From: Lachnospiraceae bacterium
GTDB taxonomy: Bacteria; Bacillota_A; Clostridia; Lachnospirales; Lachnospiraceae
Reading direction: 5' to 3'
Assembly (NCBI GenBank): GCA_024684065.1
Contig: JAIKXO010000230.1
Location: 1 to 9,998 of the forward strand
DNA length: 9,998 nt
Each line of letters opens with the position of its first letter. Position 1 is the stretch's first letter. The notes under the pieces were generated by a model that worked only from the letters and a program-made list of their open reading frames with translations, did no database searches and was not told the origin of the DNA. Below, in pieces: positions 1 to 6,104 of the stretch. A program made the position numbers and the translations under genes.

Positions 1-83
1 CTGAAATATAATCACTCAACAAGATGTCGATCCATAAAGATTTATAATAACATATCAAGTGTATTTCTTCCAGTATTCAAGCC

Positions 84-115
84 AAAAAAGAGCCCCGGTA
101 CCACCGCCGGGGCTC
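84..115 (-). terminator. Rho-independent terminator of the PEP/pyruvate-binding gene remnant
   Basis: A perfect 9-bp stem (GAGCCCCGG at 90-98 paired with CCGGGGCTC at 107-115) closes an 8-nt loop. Read on the minus strand it is followed directly by six T residues (84-89). It sits about 25 bases after the stop of the frame-shifted tail at 139, so it probably was the native terminator of the complete gene and survived the deletion. Confidence 0.9.
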
Positions 116-138
116 CTGATTATCTTTCGATATTCTGT

Positions 139-270
139 TCAGATTACTTTGAACATCTCCGGATCCGAACAAACATAAGGAATTTTAAGCGTGACAGGAT
201 AACTTGTACGGGTTTCTTTACTGACTATACCGTCCTGATCATTCCGGAAATATTTTGTCAGAACCAACAT
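139..270 (-). pseudogene. Frame-shifted C-terminal tail after the truncated PEP/pyruvate-binding gene
   Basis: In the +1 frame relative to the upstream 336-residue gene, the sequence stays open across and beyond that gene's stop. It ends at a TGA at 139-141, shortly before a strong terminator. The part past the upstream stop reads as ordinary protein (for example YPVTLKIPYV, then SDPEMFKVI at the end). It has no ribosome binding site of its own, because the only ATG (268-270) lies inside the other reading frame. I infer that it is the original C-terminus of the same gene, joined out of frame by an internal deletion. A chance open frame of about 35 codons beyond the stop is the alternative. 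Confidence 0.45.
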
Positions 271-1249
271 AAAACGAATCATGTGGTTCAAGTTTTGAAT
301 ATATTTCGGGACATCTGTTTTCGATTATCTTTCTTGCAAGCAGCATTCCACAGGCTTTTCCACCGATCATACCGGTTCCGATCATCCGCTTCCTGACCGC
401 AAGATAATCATATGGTCTGAAATTAGCCTTTATCATCTTTCTTAAGCGTTCATCCCTGGACATCATTATGTTGCACATCCGATGACATGATTCCGTTACA
501 TCCATTCCGTTCTCATACATCATTTCAGTCATGTTAAAAAATCTGTCCCAACTGTCCATATTTTCATGATCCGGGGAAGATGAATTATCTCCGAGCACCT
601 GGTAGAAATGACTTGCCATAACACCCTCAAGTATAGGTTTAAACTCTCCCGCCCCCGGTACATACAGATGCGGAAGGTACATAGTCTCGGAATAACGGTT
701 CCATACTTTATCCGGACGCACATACACATTTTCTTTATCCGCATAAACATCCAAAAACAGCTGTGCAGTATCCCTGATCCTGGCTATGGCCTGAAAAGAG
801 TGTTTCCCCCTTATAAGAGGAAAGAATGCAACAGTATCAAGAATAAAAAGATAAGGGCATGTTACCCGGAAGAAATTTCCCATCATCAGATCTGTTGCCC
901 ATGCTGTCTGAAGATCTGACAGACAGTCAAATACATAGAACGCATCCTTTCCTTCGTTTGTGATATGCTCACGTATCTCAACAGTAAAATTCTCAAATCT
1001 GTGATTGAGTTCCACTTCTATTATCTTTAAACCTTCCTGAGGCTTTAACAAAGGCTCATGCGATGCGAATCGAAAGTATATAAGGTTTCTTTTATCAGCT
1101 ATCGCCTGCTTAACATATGGTTCCATAAAGAGTTTGAAATGGTCAAGGTCATCAACTCTCCAGACCACATTGTCACCTAAACGTATGTTGTCAAAACAAT
1201 CATCCATCTGTGGAATCCCTGACATTATCCTGTCAAATGCTGCCATCAT
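239..1249 (-). CDS. Truncated PEP/pyruvate-binding (PPDK-like) protein, N-terminal half; probable gene remnant
   Basis: The sequence resembles the N-terminal half of the long clostridial PEP/pyruvate-binding proteins, which I recall as roughly 850 residues with a RecA/KaiC-like N-terminal part followed by a pyruvate phosphate dikinase ATP-grasp domain. Visible family landmarks are FDRIMSGIP (5-13), NIRLGDNVVW (21-30), IYFRFASHEPLL (57-68), a Walker-B-like hydrophobic strand ending in FDCLSDL (107-113), IRGKHSF (146-152) and the glycine-rich GTGMIGGKACGMLLAR (291-306), which opens the nucleotide-binding domain. The protein stops at residue 336, just after EPHDSFYVGSD, where complete relatives continue for hundreds of residues, so the phosphohistidine and PEP-binding parts are missing and catalysis is unlikely. 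Two ATG codons are adjacent: GGAGG (1253-1257) is 3 nt from the first and 6 nt from the second, so translation probably begins at the second (1246). Function of the complete family is not firmly known to me. Confidence 0.75.
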   Translation of the reverse strand: MMAAFDRIMSGIPQMDDCFDNIRLGDNVVWRVDDLDHFKLFMEPYVKQAIADKRNLIYFRFASHEPLLKPQEGLKIIEVELNHRFENFTVEIREHITNEGKDAFYVFDCLSDLQTAWATDLMMGNFFRVTCPYLFILDTVAFFPLIRGKHSFQAIARIRDTAQLFLDVYADKENVYVRPDKVWNRYSETMYLPHLYVPGAGEFKPILEGVMASHFYQVLGDNSSSPDHENMDSWDRFFNMTEMMYENGMDVTESCHRMCNIMMSRDERLRKMIKANFRPYDYLAVRKRMIGTGMIGGKACGMLLARKIIENRCPEIYSKLEPHDSFYVGSDKIFPE

Positions 1250-1272
1250 GAACCTCCTTTACTGCCGATAAC

Positions 1273-1312
1273 AAAAGAAAAAGGCAAAAGCTGCCAAAAC
1301 GGCGCCTTTGCC
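1273..1312 (-). terminator. Rho-independent terminator after the redox operon
   Basis: On the minus strand a 9-bp stem with one G-U pair (1304-1312 with 1283-1291) encloses a small inner 3-bp stem (1301-1303 with 1293-1295) and is followed by TTTTTCTTTT (1273-1282). It lies about 130 bases after the nitroreductase stop and only about 25 bases ahead of the next start codon. It can serve both as the end of the redox operon and as a 5' attenuator of the truncated gene if transcription starts at the promoter-like site at 1321-1329. Confidence 0.85.
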
Positions 1313-1320
1313 CTGTGCTT

Positions 1321-1329
1321 ATCATATCA
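1321..1329 (-). promoter_or_regulatory. Possible extended -10 promoter ahead of the truncated PPDK-like gene
   Basis: The minus strand reads TGATATGAT, an extended -10 form (TGn followed by TATGAT). No convincing -35 hexamer is seen at 17 or 18 nt spacing (GGTAAT or TGGTAA). A start from here would place the terminator hairpin at 1273-1312 right at the 5' end of the transcript. Confidence 0.3.
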
Positions 1330-1444
1330 TATATACACTCTGCATTACCAGTGTTTTTTGAAATCCACCGCTATCCTTATAGCCCGGTTTTCTTTACTCA
1401 CAGTAATCCTCATTTACAGGGATAACCACAAAAGTAACTGTCTC

Positions 1445-1972
1445 TCAACCTCTAAACGCATTGAACCATGCTCTTTCTTCAAAATCTTTTTTCTTCGGGG
1501 CGACAGGTTCATTTTCAGCTACTCCCACCGGCAGGATACATACAACCTCATAATCATCCGTTACGGAAAGAATTTCGGCGATCTTATCGCATATTCTGTC
1601 ATCATCCGTGATATGGCCTTCATACCAGCAGCTTTGATATCCAAGTTCCACAATTGTCAGTAACATGTTCTCGATCGCTGCAGAGTAATCCTGAACAGCA
1701 AAACATCTGTCACGATATGCATTTATTCTTTGCGTCAGTACTACAATGATCGCCGGCGCAGTTTCGCATACGGGAGGATCTATAACCTCTTTTATCCTCT
1801 TCAAAACCTCCGCTTCATCAACTGCGATAAAACCAGTCGTTTGCTTATTACAGCCGGATGGCGCAGCAATCCCCGCTTCCATTATCTTTACCAGATCGTT
1901 ATGAGGAACAGGTTTGGAAAGATATTTTCCTCTATAGCTGTGCCTTTTGTTAATCGCTTCCATTACATTCAT
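1445..1972 (-). CDS. Nitroreductase family FMN-dependent oxidoreductase
   Basis: A small (175-residue) member of the nitroreductase family, FMN enzymes that transfer electrons from NAD(P)H to nitro compounds, quinones or related acceptors in the cytoplasm. Visible family features are the N-terminal RHSYR (10-14), which matches the RxSxR phosphate-binding signature for FMN, AAPSGCNKQ (36-44), the central GYQSCWYEGHI (111-121), and the C-terminal ILPVGVAENEP followed by a charged KKKDFEE tail typical of clostridial members. The start at 1972 has GAAGGAG with 7 nt spacing; that ribosome binding site lies inside the preceding gene, and the two genes overlap by 23 bases, which suggests coupled translation. 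It is the last gene of the MBL-rubredoxin/flavoprotein operon and is followed by a strong terminator. The electron acceptor cannot be told from sequence. Confidence 0.9.
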   Translation of the reverse strand: MNVMEAINKRHSYRGKYLSKPVPHNDLVKIMEAGIAAPSGCNKQTTGFIAVDEAEVLKRIKEVIDPPVCETAPAIIVVLTQRINAYRDRCFAVQDYSAAIENMLLTIVELGYQSCWYEGHITDDDRICDKIAEILSVTDDYEVVCILPVGVAENEPVAPKKKDFEERAWFNAFRG

Positions 1973-2603
1973 TCACAAGCTCCTTCCCCATTTCAAATAT
2001 CTTCCTGCACTCCTCTGGAAATACGGTCTCGTGGCGCTTATGCTTACTCTCGGGATCAAATATGGACCATTCCCAGTCCAGCTTGCTGTAATCAGATACC
2101 TGCAGCGTATCCCCGCTCACAAATATCTTTGTCGGACCTACAAAAGAATTGAGCGTCTGCTGATAATTACCCAATAGTCCCTTATACATGGTATCCGGTG
2201 CATTACTGGTCATAACAAGGATCACGGGAACCGGATGTTCATTGCAACATGGAGTTTCCCTGTTATATGTCAGGTTCTGGAATATCAGTCTCTCGTAAAC
2301 AGCCCTGAAAGATGCGGTCATCTCAGACAGATAATTCGGTGAACCGATGATGAGGCCGTCGGATTCTCTTATCGCATCAAGCACCGGTGTCAGTCCGTCG
2401 CGGCATATACAATGCCCTTTGAACTTTTCCCTCTTACATCCAAAACAAGAGATACACCCCGTATATTTCTCAAGTTTAAACAGATCAAAACGGATGATCT
2501 CTGCTCCGGCACTTTCTGCACCCTTAGCAGCTTCCGTAAGCAAAGTGTCCGTATTCCAGCCTGTCCTTGGACCGGCATTTACCACTACAATCTTCTTTCC
2601 CAT
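1950..2603 (-). CDS. NADPH-dependent FMN reductase / iron-sulfur flavoprotein-like protein
   Basis: A 217-residue flavodoxin-fold protein. It begins with the beta strand KKIVVVNAGPR and WNTDTLL (4-22), where relatives bind the FMN phosphate, and has the second FMN-contact loop IIGSPNYLSEMTASFRAVYER (85-105). Between them lies a cluster of five cysteines, C50, C53, C56, C65 and C67 (GCISCFGC then HCIC). Archaeal and clostridial iron-sulfur flavoproteins (Isf) carry a compact cysteine motif at this position that holds a 4Fe-4S cluster, so electron transfer between FMN and an iron-sulfur centre is a reasonable inference, not proven. An AAGAGGT site (2611-2617) in the 17-base gap after the MBL-rubredoxin gene supports the start. 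The gene overlaps the nitroreductase by 23 bases. A simple FMN reductase without a cluster is the alternative. Confidence 0.85.
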   Translation of the reverse strand: MGKKIVVVNAGPRTGWNTDTLLTEAAKGAESAGAEIIRFDLFKLEKYTGCISCFGCKREKFKGHCICRDGLTPVLDAIRESDGLIIGSPNYLSEMTASFRAVYERLIFQNLTYNRETPCCNEHPVPVILVMTSNAPDTMYKGLLGNYQQTLNSFVGPTKIFVSGDTLQVSDYSKLDWEWSIFDPESKHKRHETVFPEECRKIFEMGKELVNECNGSD

Positions 2604-2620
2604 ATCACAAACCTCTTACA

Positions 2621-3562
2621 TTACGCTCTGTTGAACTTTTCCTTTGGCTGTTTACATCTCTCACACTTCCAGTCATCCGGAAGGTCTTCGAAAGCTACTC
2701 CGTCATGTTCTGCAGGATCATATACATAACCGCATACGGAACATACATACCTTCCGCTGGCCTGCTGCGCAGAAAAGTCAGCATCCGCAAACACCGTCGG
2801 TACGGGATCATTCAGATCCATCACTCTCTTTGCTTCAAGATTCTCGTAGCCCTGCGGAGTATGGGTTCCCATATAGACCGTAGGATGATTTCTTATGAAC
2901 TCCCGTATCCGGTTCTGTGTCTCCCTTGCTGCGCTAAGATCATCATATACCACCGACAGCTTATCCTCATACAGTGCTTCATCAACATATGTGATATCTC
3001 CGTGGATCATATAGAACAGTCCGTCCAGCTCCACGATAACAATACTGTTTCCGTTCGTATGTCCCTTTGCCCTGATGTAATAGATCCCGTCGCCTATCTT
3101 CTGGCTATCCGGGAAGTTAAAATAAGCCCCGTCCGTAAATCTCACAGGTTCGATATTGTTTAACCCCTTAAGTTCGTCAGCAGATACCTCCTCAGCGTTC
3201 ACATAGATCTTTGCATCCGGAAAAGACCTGAGTTCCCCTGAGTGATCGGAATGCCTGTGCGTAAGAAGGATCTTTGTCACCTGTTCCGGCTTGTACCCAA
3301 GCGCAGCAAAAGCCTCCATATATGAACAAATATCCTTGCCGGTAAATAACATGCTGTTCTCATCCGGCACCTCTTCCGGCGTTCCTGCCGGAAGTCCGGT
3401 ATCAACAAGGATCACCTCTTCCCCGGTATCTATCAGATAATTCTGCAGACTACCCCGATATCTGACGTTTTTGTCGAATTCGTCCGGTCCTTCTTCTCCG
3501 CCGAATGCAAATGGCTGTGAATAAAACCCGTCTTTTCTGAACTTAACCGCTTTGATAACCAT
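2621..3562 (-). CDS. MBL-fold metallo-hydrolase with C-terminal rubredoxin domain
   Basis: Residues about 30-250 form a metallo-beta-lactamase-fold domain. The metal motif THRHSDHSG gives H102, H104, D106 and H107, and further ligand candidates are H168 (GHTNG), D189 (HGDI) and H234. The overall pattern resembles lactonase-like hydrolases (AttM/AhlD type) more than flavodiiron proteins. Residues 272-313 are a short rubredoxin with two iron-binding pairs, C274-x2-C277 ([12 protein letters not shown]) and C300-x2-C303, plus the usual FEDLPDDW stretch; the loop between the pairs is shorter than in standalone rubredoxins. A fused rubredoxin suggests the protein takes part in electron transfer as well as, or instead of, hydrolysis. 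AAAGGAGG with 7 nt spacing fixes the start. It is the first gene of a three-gene operon with an Isf-like flavoprotein and a nitroreductase, natural electron partners for rubredoxin. The substrate is unknown. Confidence 0.9.
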   Translation of the reverse strand: MVIKAVKFRKDGFYSQPFAFGGEEGPDEFDKNVRYRGSLQNYLIDTGEEVILVDTGLPAGTPEEVPDENSMLFTGKDICSYMEAFAALGYKPEQVTKILLTHRHSDHSGELRSFPDAKIYVNAEEVSADELKGLNNIEPVRFTDGAYFNFPDSQKIGDGIYYIRAKGHTNGNSIVIVELDGLFYMIHGDITYVDEALYEDKLSVVYDDLSAARETQNRIREFIRNHPTVYMGTHTPQGYENLEAKRVMDLNDPVPTVFADADFSAQQASGRYVCSVCGYVYDPAEHDGVAFEDLPDDWKCERCKQPKEKFNRA

Positions 3563-3593
3563 CCTGGCACCTCCTTTTGGGATATTTCCCTTT

Positions 3594-3602
3594 ATTATAT
3601 CA
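3594..3602 (-). promoter_or_regulatory. Extended -10 promoter of the MBL-rubredoxin operon
   Basis: The minus strand reads TGATATAAT, a perfect -10 hexamer with the TGn extension. No good -35 is found at 17 nt (ATGCCA); TTGATG lies 20 nt upstream. The short imperfect dyad GGGA-TATT-TCCC at 3579-3590 sits around the expected transcription start, just ahead of the ribosome binding site. Confidence 0.6.
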
Positions 3603-3729
3603 TTTCATAAGGGGCATGGCATCAAATTACGGGTATTTATTGACAAAAGAACTTACTGACATTTGGCTGTGAACAGCAGCCTCAGGCTTGCGCCTTATAG
3701 TTGAACATACAGGCGAACTTATCAATCTC

Positions 3730-4635
3730 TCAGCTGCCCGCCTGTTTCAGTATCTCAATGACGCGGTCGTAATCATCCAGCCGTTTTCTCAGATGCTTCA
3801 GCCACTCTTCCGTTTCTACTTTTTTCTTCTGCTCTGAAACAGCTTCCAAAGGAGTCTGATCATTCATATCCCGAAGCGAAACGTCCGCCCCCTGAGACAA
3901 AAGATACTCTACCGCCTGCACATCTGCACTGTATGCTGCATAGCCAAGCGGTGTATCTCCCGTCGTATGCCCGGTCTTTTTGTCAGGTTCGGGATTGACC
4001 GGGTAGCCCTCTTTGATCAGAAACTTTACTACTGGAAGGCCGCATGTTCCTGCCGCTTTAGCAAGAAGTCCGGGATATGCATCCACCATCGGTACATCCG
4101 TTACAGCCTCGTTCATCTCATATACCGTGCGAAACACATCCAGCTGCTCCTGACAGATCGCCTCGTCTTCCTTCTCTTCGGCATCCAATGACATCATGTC
4201 CGTAAGAGCTCTGAGAGCATTTTCACTGTTTGTACAGTCGGCGCCCGCATCTACGAGATACTTGCTGATCAAAAAGCGATCCCTGTTATTTACTCTGTTA
4301 TTCGCATACCACAGCGGATTGCCCCATATGTAACTGCGATACGGCATGTTTACATCCGCTCCTGCTTCAACCAGCATGCGGACTGCCTGAAGATCACCGA
4401 CATCACATGCATATTGGAGGGGTGTCAGGTTTTCGATATCCAACAGCCTGTACAGGAACTCATTTCCCCTCGGTTTGTTGAGCTTTTCAGGTTTGGTTTT
4501 TTTTAAGATCCGTTCCAGTTCTTCATGGTCTCCTGCCTGGATGGCATCATAGATGCTGGCACCTGGTTTTTTTGCGCCGCTCAGGGGGGCGATGCCCAGC
4601 ATCACAAATATGATTCCAAAAAAGAAATACCTCAT
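3730..4635 (-). CDS. Exported ankyrin-repeat protein
   Basis: The N-terminus (MRY, then a hydrophobic stretch FFFGIIFVMLGIAPLSG, residues 4-20, then AKK) looks like a Sec signal peptide with likely cleavage near SGA (19-21). There is no lipobox cysteine, so it is secreted or held by the uncleaved segment. The rest is ankyrin-like: clear repeats at about 69-98 (LTPLQYACDVGDLQAVRMLVEAGADVN), 225-255 (DTPLGYAAYSADVQAVEYLLSQGADVS) and a start of another at 258 (MNDQTPLEAV), with degenerate repeats at about 26-45, 103-135 and 184-214. An acidic non-repeat segment (150-165) and a charged helical C-terminus (268-300) flank them. AAGGAGGA with 7 nt spacing supports the start. Ankyrin repeats bind proteins; the partner is unknown. 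It follows the methyltransferase-STAS genes after 171 bases, so it may or may not share their transcript. Confidence 0.85.
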   Translation of the reverse strand: MRYFFFGIIFVMLGIAPLSGAKKPGASIYDAIQAGDHEELERILKKTKPEKLNKPRGNEFLYRLLDIENLTPLQYACDVGDLQAVRMLVEAGADVNMPYRSYIWGNPLWYANNRVNNRDRFLISKYLVDAGADCTNSENALRALTDMMSLDAEEKEDEAICQEQLDVFRTVYEMNEAVTDVPMVDAYPGLLAKAAGTCGLPVVKFLIKEGYPVNPEPDKKTGHTTGDTPLGYAAYSADVQAVEYLLSQGADVSLRDMNDQTPLEAVSEQKKKVETEEWLKHLRKRLDDYDRVIEILKQAGS

Positions 4636-4806
4636 CCCAAATCCTCCTTTTTATGTCCATTTGGCTTTTCCGCAAACCTCATTCATATCTTTTTACCGGA
4701 CAATTATGGCTCTCTGTCAGTCAATGCCCTGGCTTCGGCCTTCATCTCATCAAACCTGTTTTTATCATTAATTCAACCGGCAATATCTATACCCCATTGT
4801 AAAGGT

Positions 4807-6024
4807 TTAATCCGCCATTCCAAACAACTGATCAAAGCCCGTCACTTTCAGAATATCTTTTATGCTGTCCGAATAATTTATAATATGGAAGTCTGCCATG
4901 TTGGGAAGTGTCTTGCACATAGACAGCAGCACCCTTAAGCCGGCTGACGAAATATACTCTGTTTCCGTCATGTCTACGGTTATCTCTGTGATATCATCCG
5001 TCCTGTTTTCCCGAAAACCGGTAAGCAGATCGGCAGCCGTGATCGTATCCAGTCTGCCGCTCACTTCACAGAAAAGCCTGCTTCCATCCACGGAAAACTC
5101 CGCTTTGAATGCTTTCCCTTTTTTATTATCGGAAGCACTGCTTTTTTTAACAGTCATTATCCATATCCTGATACTCTTATACGCTTCCCTGAGCTTTGCC
5201 ATATCCTCAGGCGAATCCTTAAGACACAGAAGATCAGGCATCTTATCAGCATAGGAAAGCTCCCTGATCTCAAAACCATAATCGGAAAAAAACTTTTTTC
5301 CTTCTTCCGGAGTTCCATCCTGTATCACGGTGTGATTCACAGCAATATCGGCAACTTTGGCCCCGCCCTTTGACATCATTTCTTTTATGGCCGTTCCGTC
5401 AGAGTCAGTCAGCACGCTAAACGTCACAGCACCGACTTCCCGTGAAAACTTGTCTGCCGTGATCCAGCAGCCGCCGTATTCTGCAAGGAGCCTGTTGATG
5501 TTTTTACATACGGAATCAAGCTCCGGTTCGTTAAAATATCCAAGCAGCCCATCCGTCAGTATACATATATTCCCTTTTACATCCGAAAGCGCTGATTTCA
5601 TGGAATCATAATTTGTGGCATCTACCGCACGGAAATTAAGATACTCCTTCTGCTCTTTCGAAGCTATCTTTCTGATTACGGGTTCTACCTCCTCTATGAC
5701 AGCAGGCAGGTCAAAGCCATAAAACGTTTTTTTCATATCTGCTATCACAAGCCCTCTGGGAACATATCCGCAGGGCAGATCCACTATCACGTCACATCCT
5801 GATTCTTCGGCCAGTATATTTCCAATATGATATCTTGCCTCATTTGAAACCATATATGCCCTTCCGACATCCGGCGGAGTATTCGATGCCCCGCTTACTG
5901 TTGTGTCGATTTCCTGTGCGAGCTGTACAGCCTCTTTGATCCCTGTCTCCTTCAAAAGTCCCAGACATCCCTTTGCCGTGGCAAAAACGGGATTGACTGC
6001 CAGAAACATTTCATATCTGTCCAT
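4807..6024 (-). CDS. SAM-dependent methyltransferase (LCM-like) fused to a C-terminal STAS domain, copy A
   Basis: The N-terminal part (about 1-295) resembles leucine-carboxyl-methyltransferase-like class I methyltransferases. The SAM-binding loop reads VDLPCGYVPRG (81-91), followed by the acidic GFDLP (103-107), AVDATNY (133-139), the family signature TDGLLGYF (157-164) and GGCWITAD (184-191). After a lysine-rich linker (about 293-307), residues 308-405 form a STAS domain with SGRLDT (322-327) and DMTETEYISSAGLRVLL (351-367). By alignment with SpoIIAA, S360 is the position phosphorylated in anti-anti-sigma factors. This suggests a methyltransferase whose activity or partners are switched by STAS binding or phosphorylation, or a STAS protein with an enzymatic sensor. 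AAGGAG with 6 nt spacing precedes the start. A perfect 13-bp inverted repeat lies 27 bases ahead of the start. The paralogue lies immediately upstream. The methyl acceptor is unknown. Confidence 0.85.
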   Translation of the reverse strand: MDRYEMFLAVNPVFATAKGCLGLLKETGIKEAVQLAQEIDTTVSGASNTPPDVGRAYMVSNEARYHIGNILAEESGCDVIVDLPCGYVPRGLVIADMKKTFYGFDLPAVIEEVEPVIRKIASKEQKEYLNFRAVDATNYDSMKSALSDVKGNICILTDGLLGYFNEPELDSVCKNINRLLAEYGGCWITADKFSREVGAVTFSVLTDSDGTAIKEMMSKGGAKVADIAVNHTVIQDGTPEEGKKFFSDYGFEIRELSYADKMPDLLCLKDSPEDMAKLREAYKSIRIWIMTVKKSSASDNKKGKAFKAEFSVDGSRLFCEVSGRLDTITAADLLTGFRENRTDDITEITVDMTETEYISSAGLRVLLSMCKTLPNMADFHIINYSDSIKDILKVTGFDQLFGMAD

Positions 6025-6045
6025 AATTTTCTCCTTATAAGATTT

Positions 6046-6051
6046 TTTATA
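6046..6051 (-). promoter_or_regulatory. Weak -10-like hexamer ahead of methyltransferase-STAS copy A
   Basis: The minus strand reads TATAAA right behind the 13-bp inverted repeat, which would then fill the -35 to -10 interval as an operator might. No acceptable -35 is present at 17 nt (AGGCAG), so this is only suggestive of an internal promoter. Confidence 0.2.
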
Positions 6052-6087
6052 CTCATTAACGAAATAGCCTGCCTTTTCGTTAATGAG
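6052..6087. repeat. Perfect 13-bp inverted repeat between the two methyltransferase-STAS genes
   Basis: CTCATTAACGAAA (6052-6064) and its exact complement TTTCGTTAATGAG (6075-6087) flank a 10-nt spacer. No run of T follows on either strand, and the stem is AT-rich, so it is not a standard terminator. It occupies the 80-base gap between copy B (ends 6105) and copy A (starts 6024), close to the ribosome binding site of copy A. It could be a DNA operator or an mRNA hairpin that changes stability or translation of copy A. Confidence 0.85.
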
Positions 6088-6104
6088 CCCGGGATTATAT
6101 CATA

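Noticed and set aside
1..83. AT-rich stretch beyond the terminator with TTGAAT and TATTAT-like elements on the minus strand
   Set aside because: It could be the promoter of a gene outside the window, but no pair of hexamers with a convincing match and spacing was found and no coding region follows within the window.
608..919. Plus-strand open frame of 103 codons inside the truncated PPDK-like gene
   Set aside because: It lies wholly within a recognised minus-strand gene, lacks a ribosome binding site and encodes a low-complexity, basic sequence without recognisable motifs. Similar plus-strand frames across the window were discarded for the same reasons.
3665..3715. Weak hairpins (GGCTG/CAGCC, GCCTCAGGC, CGCCT/AGGCG) between the ankyrin gene and the MBL-rubredoxin gene
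   Set aside because: Stems are only 3-5 bp and no T run follows on the minus strand, so I cannot call a terminator. A factor-dependent end of the ankyrin transcript remains possible.
4636..4806. Gap between methyltransferase-STAS copy A and the ankyrin gene
   Set aside because: Searched for a promoter, terminator or small gene. A TTGACT is present on the minus strand but no -10 lies at proper distance, and only a tiny GGC-CGAA-GCC hairpin and a nine-codon ATG frame were seen.
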